A stretch of 64,000 nt of DNA from Polaribacter batillariae (GCF_017498485.1 NZ_CP071795.1:806001-870000), one strand, 5' to 3'; shown: positions 8,462-16,632, counted from the first letter of the stretch. Program-made: numbers and translations. Notes: generated by a model not told the origin, from the letters alone.

Positions 8462-9449
8462 AATAATCTATAATTAGAATTAATGCAATTCCTATAATAA
8501 TATACAAAATAGCAAACCAGGTTTCTGAGTTCGAAAAATCTGGCATAAATCTTCGATAGTTTTCAATAATTTTATGCCCACTTTTGTCTAAGGTAAAATT
8601 ACCATTTTTCGTTACATAAACTGCTTTTTTCCACGGCCAAACAATTCCTAAAGAGCCCGTTATAAAACCAATAATTACAGCTGTTACAATCGTATTCCAC
8701 CTTTTTAAAACATACCCTAAAACATGAGAAATAGACACCAAACCAAATACAGAACCGAAAGTAAAAACACTAATTATTTTTAAATATCGTATTTTCTCTG
8801 GGTTAGACAATACCTCGAAGTTTCCAGAAATTAAGTTGGTCAATACAAAAAGTAGTTCGTTTACAGAATCTACTAAAAGTAATACATAATTCCCCATTAA
8901 AATTAAGATAAAAGAACCTGAAAGTCCTGGCAAAGTCATTCCAGAAACGCCAATTATTCCGCAAATAAAAACAAACCAAAGATTGTCATTTTCGCCAGCA
9001 GGTGTTAAAAAACTAATTCCTATGCCTACAGAAGCTCCTATAATTAATGAGATTGTATTTTTTAGATTCCACTCTCCAAAATCTTTTCCTATATAATAAA
9101 TAGACCCAATGATCATTCCAAAAAACCAACTCCAAACATACAGCTCGTAATGTTCTAAAAAATAGTCTAAAACCAACGAAACACTAAAGTAACTAAAAAT
9201 GCTTCCAGCCATTATTAGCAACAAAAATTGGGCATTGGTATATCTAAAAAAACTTTTAAATCTTCCATTTAGCAGTAACTTTAATGCAATTAAATTTACT
9301 TTTCGAAAAGAATAAATTAATTCTTCATAAAAACCAAAAACAAAAGAAACCGTTCCACCAGAAACGCCAGGCACCTTATTGGCAGCTCCCATTGCCAAGC
9401 CTTTTAAAAAAAGGTTCGTTTTTTGTAGAAAAGTTCTTTCTTTTTGCAT
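8442..9449 (-). CDS. DUF368 family membrane protein (polyprenyl-phosphate transporter-like), copy 2
   Basis: 335 residues with about eight to nine hydrophobic helices. It has the two inverted family signatures, MGAANKVPGVSGGTVSFVFG near residue 20 and GVSGMTLPGLSGSFILILMG near 168. DUF368 proteins have been identified as undecaprenyl-phosphate recycling translocases (PopT); substrate here is by family. The start abuts the stop of the upstream paralogue with no spacing, and its end overlaps aroE. The 9376-9636 frame on this strand is a shadow of the same DNA. Confidence 0.88.
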   Translation of the reverse strand: MQKERTFLQKTNLFLKGLAMGAANKVPGVSGGTVSFVFGFYEELIYSFRKVNLIALKLLLNGRFKSFFRYTNAQFLLLIMAGSIFSYFSVSLVLDYFLEHYELYVWSWFFGMIIGSIYYIGKDFGEWNLKNTISLIIGASVGIGISFLTPAGENDNLWFVFICGIIGVSGMTLPGLSGSFILILMGNYVLLLVDSVNELLFVLTNLISGNFEVLSNPEKIRYLKIISVFTFGSVFGLVSISHVLGYVLKRWNTIVTAVIIGFITGSLGIVWPWKKAVYVTKNGNFTLDKSGHKIIENYRRFMPDFSNSETWFAILYIIIGIALILIIDYYGRKKK

Positions 9450-10373
9450 TTATATTTTTTTTACCGCTAATTTCTCCATAATTAAAATTAGTGCAAAACC
9501 TACTAAAGCCAAAACAACCGCCATTAATATTTGTGGATCTCCATCGAAATGAAAAGGAGAAATACTTTGTTCTTTTAAAGGCACTTCGATTCCATGAGAA
9601 TTTGTTCGCCAAGTAAGTGTTTCTTTCCAAGGCCAAATTTTATTTAAAGAACCTATTATAAAGCCTGTTAACATTGCTAAAGTTATATTTTTATAGTTTG
9701 CAAACATCCATTTTAAAATTTTAGAAAAAGATAATAAACCCACAATTGCTCCTAAACCAACTACGGCTATGGTTTTTAAATCTCTATCGTTTACAGCAGA
9801 TAAAATTGGTTTGTAAGCACCTAACAAAACTAAGATAAATGCTCCAGAAATTCCTGGTAAAATCATTGCACAAATAGCAATGGCTCCTGCTAAAAACATA
9901 AATAATAAAGAGGAATTTTCGCTAACTAAAGGATTTAATGTTGTGACATAATAAGCTAATAAAGCTGCACCTATAAGCGCCAAAACGGCTACAACATTCC
10001 ATTTTTTAATTTGTTTTACGATGTAAATAATACTCGCCAACACCAAACCAAAAAAGAAAGACCATAACAAAACAGGTTCGTTTTCTAATAACCATTTAAT
10101 GGTTTTTGCTAATGATATAATACTGATAAAAATTCCAATAAAAAGCGATAGTAAGAATGTTCCATTTACTTGTTTCCAAGCTGCTGCAACCCCTTCTTTT
10201 CTTAATGTTTTAAATAAATCGAAATTTATTTTACTTATGGAACCTAATAATTCTTCGTAAATACCAGATATAAATGCAATGGTACCTCCAGAAACTCCTG
10301 GTACAACATCTGCTGCACCCATAGCCATTCCTTTTAGTCCAATAATTACATACTCTTTTAAACTTCTAGACAT
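9450..10373 (-). CDS. DUF368 family membrane protein (polyprenyl-phosphate transporter-like), copy 1
   Basis: 307 residues and about eight predicted helices. Signatures MGAADVVPGVSGGTIAFISG near residue 17 and AICAMILPGISGAFILVLLG near 167 are the paired PGxSGG/PGxSG motifs of the family. It is a tandem paralogue of the next gene and first in the four-gene operon DUF368-DUF368-aroE-DUF349. Two different copies side by side suggest specialisation or a heteromeric transporter (inference). Confidence 0.88.
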   Translation of the reverse strand: MSRSLKEYVIIGLKGMAMGAADVVPGVSGGTIAFISGIYEELLGSISKINFDLFKTLRKEGVAAAWKQVNGTFLLSLFIGIFISIISLAKTIKWLLENEPVLLWSFFFGLVLASIIYIVKQIKKWNVVAVLALIGAALLAYYVTTLNPLVSENSSLLFMFLAGAIAICAMILPGISGAFILVLLGAYKPILSAVNDRDLKTIAVVGLGAIVGLLSFSKILKWMFANYKNITLAMLTGFIIGSLNKIWPWKETLTWRTNSHGIEVPLKEQSISPFHFDGDPQILMAVVLALVGFALILIMEKLAVKKI

Positions 10374-10509
10374 TCTCTTTAAATTTTAAAAAACGAAGAT
10401 AGTAGAATTTTAAAGAAAAATAATATTCATTATCGTTAATGAGCTGTTTATTTCATCCAAAAAAAATGTATTTTAACCTTTTGTAAGAAAAACATCTTAA
10501 TATTAGCAA

Positions 10510-10674
10510 ATGCCTAAAAAAGGGAAAGCAAAAAATACGGTTAATAAAGCGAAACACACTAAGTTAATAAAGCAAAAAATTAATAAAGTAAAACTCGAAA
10601 AACAACTTCATAAAGAACGTTTAAAAGCAATTATTAAAAAGGCAAATCAAGAAAAAAAGAAAGATACAATATGA
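10510..10674 (+). CDS. 54-aa lysine-rich small protein
   Basis: ATG at 10510 opens a 54-codon frame beginning MPKKGKAKNTVNKAKHTK and ending QEKKKDTI. About 40% of residues are Lys or Arg, with no Cys or Trp and no hydrophobic stretch. Its TGA stop overlaps the ATG of the SGNH hydrolase (ATGA at 10671-10674), a classic translational-coupling arrangement that supports it being real. It may bind nucleic acid or ribosomes, but no family is recognised. Confidence 0.6.
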   Translation: MPKKGKAKNTVNKAKHTKLIKQKINKVKLEKQLHKERLKAIIKKANQEKKKDTI

Positions 10675-11459
10675 GTTTTAAATATATTTTTGGTTGTATT
10701 ATTTCTTTTCCTTTGCTTCCTGTTCTTCTAATTCAAAGTAAAAAAATTCGTAAAAGAATACCTAGATTACCAGAGGCTGTAAAACCAAAAGGCTATCTAA
10801 AAGCAAATTCTTCAAAAACTTTAAAAATTATTGTTCTTGGAGAAAGCACCATTGCTGGAGTGGGTGTAGATATTCACGAAAACGGATTTACAGGAGCACT
10901 TGTTAGAGAAATTTCAGAAAAAAGTAAAGTATCTGTTCTATGGAGCGTATATGCTAGAAGTGGTTACACAACAAAACAAATTACAAAAAAATTAGTGCCA
11001 AAAATTGTAGAATCTAACGCAGATCTTATTGTAATCGGTTTGGGTGGAAATGATGCTTTTAAATTAAATTCTCCATTATTAGTAATGCTAAATATAGAAA
11101 AACTAATTAAAAGTCTTCAGAAAAAATTTCCGCGAACACCCATTTATTTTACAAATATGCCACCTATTAAAGAATTTCCTGCGTTTACTAAAACAATAAA
11201 ATTTGTAATTGGAAACTTGGTTGAAATTTTCGGAGAAAAACTTCAAAAAAAAGTAAAAAAAAGAAAAAGAGTTTTTTACAATAATAAAATAGTTACTTTA
11301 AAAAGTTGGGCAAAAAAATACCATTTAAAAAGCAATGCTAATATCTTCTTTAGCGATGGCATACACCCATCTAAACTTTCTTACCAATTATGGGGTAAAG
11401 ATATGGCGCAATTTATAATGCAAAAACGAAATTTTAAGAAATGGTTGCAAAAAATATAA
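10671..11459 (+). CDS. SGNH/GDSL hydrolase family protein
   Basis: 262 residues. Block I is VLGESTIAGVGVD (GES in place of GDS, nucleophile Ser near residue 62), block III is VIGLGGNDAFKL, and block V is FFSDGIHPSKLSY with the catalytic Asp and His. A short hydrophobic N-terminus (FKYIFGCIISFPLLPVLLIQ) may anchor it to the membrane. The family comprises esterases and lipases acting on acyl or acetyl esters; the substrate is unknown. Start chosen at the ATG overlapping the upstream small ORF's stop. The IS30 element lies just downstream. Confidence 0.85.
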   Translation: MSFKYIFGCIISFPLLPVLLIQSKKIRKRIPRLPEAVKPKGYLKANSSKTLKIIVLGESTIAGVGVDIHENGFTGALVREISEKSKVSVLWSVYARSGYTTKQITKKLVPKIVESNADLIVIGLGGNDAFKLNSPLLVMLNIEKLIKSLQKKFPRTPIYFTNMPPIKEFPAFTKTIKFVIGNLVEIFGEKLQKKVKKRKRVFYNNKIVTLKSWAKKYHLKSNANIFFSDGIHPSKLSYQLWGKDMAQFIMQKRNFKKWLQKI

Positions 11460-11502
11460 TTTATCTCCTAGATTCAAATGCTAGTGCAAGTTTTTGATAG
11501 GA

Positions 11503-11533
11503 TTTTCCTACGGGTTTTACCCCGTTAGGAAAA
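11503..11533 (+). terminator. hairpin upstream of the IS30 transposase
   Basis: TTTTCCTA (11503-11510) pairs with TAGGAAAA (11526-11533), and CGGG pairs with CCCG inside, around a TTTTA loop. It lies between the left inverted repeat and the transposase ATG at 11561. In IS elements such hairpins often block read-through transcription from flanking promoters; that role is inferred here. Confidence 0.5.
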
Positions 11534-11560
11534 GTCCAAAAAAAGTCAAAGATTTGTGAT

Positions 11561-12544
11561 ATGAACTACAAACAATTAACTTTCGAACAAAGGTACTCAA
11601 TAGAATTAATGCTTAAGGCAAAAATTAGTAAAAAAGAGATTATTAAATCACTTTGTATTAATGAAAGTACTTTTTATAGAGAATTGAAAAGGAACTCAAA
11701 ACCTAGGACTTATAGTGCTAAACACGCACAAAAATTAGCTGATGAGCGTAAAAAAGAAGGCCATTATAAGACTATTTTTTCAACGGAAATGAAAAAAATA
11801 ATCAAAGAAAAAATGATTAAATTTCAATGGTCTCCAGAACAGATAGTTGGTTGGTGTAAACTTAAAGCAATACAGATGGTCTCTCACGAGCGAATTTACC
11901 AATATGTTTGGCAAGATAAAAGACAAGGAGGATTGCTTTATAAAGAACTACGAACAGGTCAAAAAAAATATAAAAAAAGGTATGGAAGTAAATCCAATAG
12001 AGGACAAATACCCGATAAAGTGTCTATAGAAAAACGTCCAAAAATTGTAGAACTCAAAGAAAGAGTAGGTGATTTAGAATCTGATTTAATTATAGGAAAA
12101 GACCATAAAGGAGCTTTATTAACCATTGTAGATCGCTATTCTAGTTTTTTATGGATTGAAAATGTGACAGGAAAAAAAGCAGATATGATTACAAAAATGA
12201 CTATAAACACTTTAGCACCACATAAAAAATGGGTTCGAACAATTACCAATGATAATGGAAAAGAGTTTGCAGGACATAAAAAAATAGCAGAAAAATTAAA
12301 TTGTGATGTCTATTTTGCTCACCCTTATAGCTCTTGGGAACGTGGACTTAACGAGTATACGAACAAACTTATCAGACAATATTTCCCAAAAAATGAACAC
12401 TTGGATAATGTCAAACAAAAGGATATTTTTGAAACGGTAAACAAACTCAATAATAGACCAAGAAAAAAGTTAGGATACAGAACCCCTAAAGAGGTTTTTT
12501 ATCAATTTATTAACCAAAATCAAAAACTTGCACTTGGTACTTGA
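11561..12544 (+). CDS. IS30 family transposase
   Basis: 327 residues, usual IS30 length. It has an N-terminal helix-turn-helix (KQLTFEQRYSIELMLKAK, then INESTFYRELKRNSK) and a C-terminal DDE integrase core: GDLESDLIIGKDHKG (first Asp), TITNDNGKEFAGH (second Asp), and WERGLNEYTNKLIRQYFPK (Glu). The frame is intact with all three catalytic residues, so the element may be active. It is bounded by matching inverted repeats. Confidence 0.95.
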   Translation: MNYKQLTFEQRYSIELMLKAKISKKEIIKSLCINESTFYRELKRNSKPRTYSAKHAQKLADERKKEGHYKTIFSTEMKKIIKEKMIKFQWSPEQIVGWCKLKAIQMVSHERIYQYVWQDKRQGGLLYKELRTGQKKYKKRYGSKSNRGQIPDKVSIEKRPKIVELKERVGDLESDLIIGKDHKGALLTIVDRYSSFLWIENVTGKKADMITKMTINTLAPHKKWVRTITNDNGKEFAGHKKIAEKLNCDVYFAHPYSSWERGLNEYTNKLIRQYFPKNEHLDNVKQKDIFETVNKLNNRPRKKLGYRTPKEVFYQFINQNQKLALGT

Positions 12545-12562
12545 ATCTACGTCTTAATAAAA

Positions 12563-12582
12563 AACAGACAGACCTGTCTGTT
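12563..12582. promoter_or_regulatory. TetR operator upstream of the tetR-family gene
   Basis: AACAGACAGACCTGTCTGTT, a 20-bp palindrome mismatched only at its centre. Its core ACAGAC-n2-GTCTGT recurs upstream of the next gene (SDR) at 13192-13211. It lies just upstream of a TATATTTG -7 box at 12598-12605, where a -33 region would be, so binding should block transcription of the regulator gene. Confidence 0.75.
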
Positions 12583-12597
12583 TTTAAAAAATTATAT

Positions 12598-12605
12598 TAT
12601 ATTTG
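12598..12605 (+). promoter_or_regulatory. -7 promoter box of the tetR-family gene
   Basis: TATATTTG, a perfect TAnnTTTG match, ending four bases before the ATG at 12610. The predicted transcription start falls at or next to the start codon, implying a leaderless or nearly leaderless mRNA. Confidence 0.5.
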
Positions 12606-12609
12606 CAGC

Positions 12610-13173
12610 ATGAAACATTCAGAAATTAAAACTCACATCATTAAAACTGCGTCAGATTTATTCTACAATAACGGATACAATCTAACGGGTATTAACGAAA
12701 TTATTTCTGAAGCTGGCATTGCAAAAGCAACGTTGTACAATCATTTTAAATCTAAAGAAGATATTTGTATTTCTTATTTAAATTATAAAAACGATGCTTT
12801 TCTAAGGCTGATAAAAGATTTTATATCATCAAAAGAAAACGGTATCCCAAGAATTATTGCCATTTTAGAATTTTTGCAATTGTTTTATAACGACAGCAAA
12901 TTTAACGGTTGCTGGTGTATTAATACTATCTCTGAATTGCCAAAAGAAAATGTAAAAGTTCGTTCCGAAATTCAGAAACAGAAAAAAGATTTTTTAGAAT
13001 TTATAGAAGAAATCATCTCAAAAAATTTACCCAACAAAACCAAAGAAGAAACTGCCTCTTTATCTAAACAAATATACCTTTTGTATGAGAGTGCTGTTGC
13101 AGAAAGCTATTTACACCAAAACGATTGGCCTATAAAATCTGCCATACATTTGTGTAAAAAAATAATAGATTAA
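12610..13173 (+). CDS. TetR/AcrR family transcriptional regulator
   Basis: 187 residues from the ATG at 12610. An upstream in-frame start at 12541 would lie inside the IS30 inverted repeat and across the operator, so I rejected it. The N-terminal HTH reads TGINEIISEAGIAKATLYNHF (residues 27-47), typical of TetR. The ligand domain is all-helical and unassigned. Matching 20-bp palindromes precede this gene and the SDR gene 67 bases downstream, so it very likely represses both. The ligand is probably a substrate or product of the reductase (inference). Confidence 0.92.
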   Translation: MKHSEIKTHIIKTASDLFYNNGYNLTGINEIISEAGIAKATLYNHFKSKEDICISYLNYKNDAFLRLIKDFISSKENGIPRIIAILEFLQLFYNDSKFNGCWCINTISELPKENVKVRSEIQKQKKDFLEFIEEIISKNLPNKTKEETASLSKQIYLLYESAVAESYLHQNDWPIKSAIHLCKKIID

Positions 13174-13191
13174 AAAAATTTTGAATTCAAA

Positions 13192-13211
13192 AAGACAGAC
13201 TTGTCTGTCTT
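13192..13211. promoter_or_regulatory. TetR operator upstream of the SDR gene
   Basis: AAGACAGACTTGTCTGTCTT, palindromic except its two central bases, sharing the ACAGAC-n2-GTCTGT core with the site before tetR. A candidate -33 TTTTG lies at 13179-13183 and TATAAT at 13211-13216, so the operator lies between promoter elements. Confidence 0.75.
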
Positions 13212-13240
13212 ATAATTAATAATGTAAATAAATAAAAATT

Positions 13241-13987
13241 ATGAGTAATTTAAACAACAAAGTAGCCATCGTAGTTGGTGGAACCAGTGGAATTGGAAAC
13301 GCAACCGTAAACCAATTATTAAACGAAGGTGCAACTGTGCACGTAGTTGGTAGAAATACCGATAAAATTGCAGACCAAGCTAATTTGATAAAACATACAG
13401 CAAGTATTACAAATATGGCAGATGTAAACGAACTTATTTCAACCATTAATGGTTTAGAAAAAGTAGATTTTTTAGTAAATGCATCTGGTATTTTTGGTCC
13501 AAAACCATTTTTAGACCATACTGTAGAAGAGTACGATTCTTATTTAGACTTAAACCGTGGTTTCTTTTTTATTACACAAGCTGTTGCTAAAAAAATGAAA
13601 GAAAATAATTCGGGATCTATTGTAAGTGTAGGTTCTATGTGGGCAAAACAAGCTGTAAAAGCGACGCCTTCTTCTGCATATTCTATGCAAAAAGCAGGTT
13701 TGCATTCTTTAACACAACACTTGGCTATGGAATTGGCAGATTTTGGAATTCGAGTAAATGCAGTTTCTCCAGCAGTTGTAAACACACCTGTATATCATGG
13801 AGTTTTTGGAGGAAAAGATGAAGCTGAAAAAGCCTTAGAAGGTTTTAATGGCTTTCATCCAATAGGAAGAAATGGATCTCCAGAAGAGATTGCAAACAGC
13901 ATCGTTTTCTTACTTTCAGACAATGCTTCTTGGATTACAGGAACTATTTTAGATGTAGATGGTGGTGTAATGGCTGGTAGAAACTAG
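13241..13987 (+). CDS. short-chain dehydrogenase/reductase (SDR) family oxidoreductase
   Basis: 248 residues, classical SDR. It has the cofactor motif VVGGTSGIGNAT near residues 11-22, the catalytic Ser in GSIVSVGSMWA, and the catalytic Tyr and Lys in YSMQKAGLHSLT (near 147-151). DFGIRVNAVSPAVVNTPVYHG and DVDGGVMAGRN close the fold. It is cytoplasmic and NAD(P)-dependent with unknown substrate. Its operator shows control by the adjacent TetR protein, suggesting an inducible detoxification or modification step. A strong terminator follows. Confidence 0.92.
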   Translation: MSNLNNKVAIVVGGTSGIGNATVNQLLNEGATVHVVGRNTDKIADQANLIKHTASITNMADVNELISTINGLEKVDFLVNASGIFGPKPFLDHTVEEYDSYLDLNRGFFFITQAVAKKMKENNSGSIVSVGSMWAKQAVKATPSSAYSMQKAGLHSLTQHLAMELADFGIRVNAVSPAVVNTPVYHGVFGGKDEAEKALEGFNGFHPIGRNGSPEEIANSIVFLLSDNASWITGTILDVDGGVMAGRN

Positions 13988-14008
13988 CAAAAAAATAAAT
14001 GAGTTTAC

Positions 14009-14045
14009 AAAAGGCTAGATTCGAAAATAATCTGGCCTTTTTTTT
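14009..14045 (+). terminator. intrinsic terminator after the SDR gene
   Basis: AAAAGGCTAGATT (14009-14021) pairs with AATCTGGCCTTTT (14029-14041) with one G-T pair and a 7-base loop, followed by more T. It ends tetR-SDR transcription just before the next gene. Confidence 0.85.
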
Positions 14046-14052
14046 ATCTTTG
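14045..14052 (+). promoter_or_regulatory. -7 promoter box of the FAD oxidoreductase gene
   Basis: TATCTTTG matches TAnnTTTG and ends five bases before the ATG at 14058. It directly follows the T-run of the SDR terminator, so this gene probably has its own promoter and a very short or absent leader. Confidence 0.45.
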
Positions 14053-14057
14053 ATTTT

Positions 14058-15125
14058 ATGAGCAAAACAGTACTAATTATTGGTGGCGGGCTTTCTGGCT
14101 TGTATCTAGGTTTTAAATTGAAGAAATTAGGTTTTCAAATTAAAATTTTAGAAGCTAACGACAGAATTGGAGGTAGAATTTACACTAAAATTAGCCAGCA
14201 AACAAAAGTTGAATTAGGAGCAACCTGGCTTTGGAGATACAATAAGCAATTATTAAACCTCTGCAAAGAATTAGAAATTTCTTTATTTGAACAAAATATA
14301 AATGGCGATGCTTTGTTTGAAGCTACAAGTGCAAGCCAACCTCAACGTTTTAAACTTCCGCCAAACCAAGAAATTAGTTATAGAATTGTGGGTGGTACTT
14401 TTACAATTGTAAATAAATTGGCGCTTTCTTTTTCTTCGGAAGAGCTACATCTTCATCAAAAAGTAGTGCAAATTATCAATCAAAAAAAATCTGTACAAGT
14501 AATTACTGAAGATGCCGAATTTACAGCAGATGTTGTGGTTTCTACAATTCCACCTCAATTGTTGGTAAATACCGTAAAATTTATTCCTAAAATAAATCAT
14601 CATTTAAAAAACATTGCCAATAAAACTCATACATGGATGAAAGATTCCATAAAATTTGGTCTCGTTTACAAAACTCCTTTTTGGAAAGAGAAAGGTTTAT
14701 CTGGTGTTGGTTTTAGTAATGTAGGGCCGTTTACAGAAATTTACGATCATACCAATTTTAAAAACAAAACCTTTGCTTTAATGGGTTTTTTAAATAACAA
14801 CTTATCTAAAGAAACAAAAGCCTACAGAGAAGAAAAAATAAGCAAACAGCTTTTTAAATTTTTCGGCAAAGAAGGCAAAAACTACATTTGCTACGAAGAA
14901 AAAGTATGGCATAAAGAACCACTGTTAAGTTTTAATAATCAGCAATTTTTAAGTCCACATTCTAATAATGGGCATCCTATTTATCAAAAAAAATATATAA
15001 ACAATAAATTAATTATTGCAGGTTCCGAAACTTCGCCAAGCTATGGTGGTTATATGGAGGGCGCTATTTTTAGAGGAAACCAAGTTGTAGCACAATTGGT
15101 ATCATTACAAGAAATGGTATCATAA
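14058..15125 (+). CDS. FAD-dependent amine-oxidase-like oxidoreductase
   Basis: 355 residues. The N-terminal dinucleotide-binding motif VLIIGGGLSGLYLGFKLKKLG and EANDRIGGRIYT (near residue 33) bind FAD as in flavin monoamine oxidases, and VELGATWLW is the family's second FAD contact. The C-terminal FAD motif appears as AGSETSPSYGGYMEGAIFRG near 325. It probably oxidises an amine or similar substrate; which one cannot be told. No signal peptide is visible. A MITE-like repeat starts 22 bp after the stop. Confidence 0.88.
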   Translation: MSKTVLIIGGGLSGLYLGFKLKKLGFQIKILEANDRIGGRIYTKISQQTKVELGATWLWRYNKQLLNLCKELEISLFEQNINGDALFEATSASQPQRFKLPPNQEISYRIVGGTFTIVNKLALSFSSEELHLHQKVVQIINQKKSVQVITEDAEFTADVVVSTIPPQLLVNTVKFIPKINHHLKNIANKTHTWMKDSIKFGLVYKTPFWKEKGLSGVGFSNVGPFTEIYDHTNFKNKTFALMGFLNNNLSKETKAYREEKISKQLFKFFGKEGKNYICYEEKVWHKEPLLSFNNQQFLSPHSNNGHPIYQKKYINNKLIIAGSETSPSYGGYMEGAIFRGNQVVAQLVSLQEMVS

Positions 15126-15147
15126 ACAAGTTTCTGTAAACGAGAAA

Positions 15148-15322
15148 GAGGTTGTCTCGAAAGTAAATTTAGTTGTCATTTTAAGCATTCCTAAAATCAA
15201 AATATATTCTGATTGAAAGTAGCTTGCGAAGTTATCAAAAAATCTAAAATATTGAAATTCAACAAATAAGATTTCTTTATTACCGTCGAAATGACAAATT
15301 CTAATACTTTTGTGACCCCCTC
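15148..15322. repeat. MITE-like repeat, copy A
   Basis: 175 bp with inverted ends GAGGTTGTCTCGAAAGTA (15148-15165) and TACTTTTGTGACCCCCTC (15305-15322). It shares ends and internal blocks such as AAATCTAAAATATTGAAATTC and TAAGATTTCT...GTCGAAATGACAA with copies at 19164 and 52216. It has no coding capacity and lies between genes. Confidence 0.8.
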
Positions 15323-15344
15323 TTATTATTGATGTTCGGTAAAA

Positions 15345-15602
15345 TTAATGATCAATAGAACCTAAAACACGATTCATAAAAGCATTTAATGCTTCCTTTT
15401 TTGGTGTACCGTTTTTTACCATTTTATCTACTTCTATAGCACCATACATATTAGAGATTAATTCGCCAATAACATCTAATTCTTCATCTTTTAAAGACGA
15501 AACTTCTGTTAAAGCTTCCAAAGTTTCGATGGTCTCTAAAACATAATCTTGGTCGTTTTCTTCGATAAAATTGGTTAAGTGCTTAATTACTGGTAATTTC
15601 AT
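15345..15602 (-). CDS. small conserved hypothetical protein (DUF6952-like)
   Basis: 85 residues, acidic and helical, with ETIETLEALTEVSSLKDEE near 24-42 and LDVIGELISNMYGAIEV near 43-59. It starts 5 bases after the thioredoxin-like gene's stop on the same strand. I recall the same thioredoxin-partner family as DUF6952 in Flavobacteriia (memory, not searched). Third in the peroxiredoxin operon; role unknown, perhaps a partner of the redox proteins. Confidence 0.75.
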   Translation of the reverse strand: MKLPVIKHLTNFIEENDQDYVLETIETLEALTEVSSLKDEELDVIGELISNMYGAIEVDKMVKNGTPKKEALNAFMNRVLGSIDH

Positions 15603-15607
15603 TTTTT

Positions 15608-15916
15608 TTAAGCCAATTCGTTTGCTAAGTCTTTTAAAACATCAAACTTATTTGTTTGTGCTTGATTTTTCTTCTCTCCGTTTTCGAAAATTGCAAATGT
15701 TGGTAAATTACTTACATCTGCTAACTTTCTACTTTCTGGAAATTTTTCTGCATCAACAATTACAAACTTAACACTGTCCATTTCTGTTGCCAATTTTTTA
15801 AATTTTGGCTTCATAATTCTACAGTTTCCACACCAAGTTGCAGAATATTGTACAATTACTTTTTTATTACCATCTACAATAACTTGTAAATTATCTTCTG
15901 TTAATTCTTGTACCAT
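15608..15916 (-). CDS. thioredoxin family protein
   Basis: 102 residues, one thioredoxin fold. The active site is ATWCGNCRIMKPKF near residues 27-40, with CGNC in place of the classical CGPC, and the cis-Pro loop is SNLPTFAIF near 69-77. It has no signal peptide. Immediately downstream of the peroxiredoxin gene (74-base gap), it is a natural reductant for it. The CGNC variant suggests a redox potential different from housekeeping thioredoxin (inference). Confidence 0.92.
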   Translation of the reverse strand: MVQELTEDNLQVIVDGNKKVIVQYSATWCGNCRIMKPKFKKLATEMDSVKFVIVDAEKFPESRKLADVSNLPTFAIFENGEKKNQAQTNKFDVLKDLANELA

Positions 15917-15990
15917 ATTTTTTTGTTTTTAAAAGGATTCGTGTTTTTGTCCCCCAACGCAAACACGAATTACTCCTTTTTATTATAAAT

Positions 15991-16632
15991 TTAGTGAGCT
16001 GCTAAATATGCCGCAGTTTCTTTTGCGTTTGGTGCCATCGCAGTTTTACCTTCTTCCCAGTTTGCAGGGCACACTTCTCCGTTTTTTTGAACGTGAGTAT
16101 AAGCATCGATTAAACGTAAAAATTCACTTACATTTCTTCCAACAGGCATATGGTTTACACCTTCGTGAAATACCATACCTTGCTCATCTATTAAATAGGT
16201 AGCTCTGTAGGTTACATTATCTCCTTCTACTTGAATCGTTTGTGAAGCTTCATCAAAAGTTTCGTTTTTAATATCTAAAATACCTAATATCGATGATAAA
16301 TTACGGTTAGAGTCTGCTAAGATTGGGTATGTAATACCTTCAATTCCTCCATTTTCTTTAGAAGTGTTTAACCAAGCAAAATGTACTTCTGGTGTATCGC
16401 AAGAAGCCCCAATAACTATGGTGTTTCTTTTTTCGAACTCGCCTATCGCCGCTTGAAAAGCGTGTAATTCTGTAGGACAAACAAAAGTAAAGTCTTTTGG
16501 GTACCAAAATAAAATAACTTTCTTATTCTTAGAAACAGCTTCTTCTAATACATTTAATTTAAATGTGTCGCCCATTTCATCCATTGCATCTACGTTTAAG
16601 TTTGGAAATTTTTTACCAACTAATGTTGCCAT
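15991..16632 (-). CDS. peroxiredoxin (AhpC/TSA family, 2-Cys type)
   Basis: 213 residues. The peroxidatic Cys is in FTFVCPTELHAF near residue 52, with the conserved Pro and Thr of the PxxxTxxC motif altered to P-K-D-F-T-F-V-C. The resolving Cys is in NGEVCPANWEEGKTAM near 169. It reduces hydrogen and organic peroxides in the cytoplasm. First gene of prx-trx-DUF, and divergent from katG, so the two arms probably answer the same oxidative signal. Confidence 0.93.
   Translation of the reverse strand: MATLVGKKFPNLNVDAMDEMGDTFKLNVLEEAVSKNKKVILFWYPKDFTFVCPTELHAFQAAIGEFEKRNTIVIGASCDTPEVHFAWLNTSKENGGIEGITYPILADSNRNLSSILGILDIKNETFDEASQTIQVEGDNVTYRATYLIDEQGMVFHEGVNHMPVGRNVSEFLRLIDAYTHVQKNGEVCPANWEEGKTAMAPNAKETAAYLAAH

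Larger units (their letters stand above)
11469..12549 (+). mobile_element. IS30 family insertion sequence
   Basis: A 1,081-bp element around the transposase. Left end 11469-11497 reads TAGATTCAA...GTGCAAGTTTTTGA and right end 12520-12549 is its inverted counterpart TCAAAAACTTGCAC...TTGAATCTA. The outermost 9 and inner 14 bases are perfect, and the middle 6-7 differ. No convincing target-site duplication is visible in the flanks. The transposase stop codon lies within the right inverted repeat. The right end sits only about 14 bp from the tetR operator. Confidence 0.85.

Noticed and set aside
9376..9636. 86-codon minus-strand frame in the DUF368 region
   Set aside because: Shadow of the two DUF368 genes in another frame; Asn/Arg/Phe-rich nonsense.
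12541..12609. Upstream start for the TetR gene
   Set aside because: It would begin in the IS30 end and cross the operator and -7 box; the HTH starts correctly from ATG at 12610.
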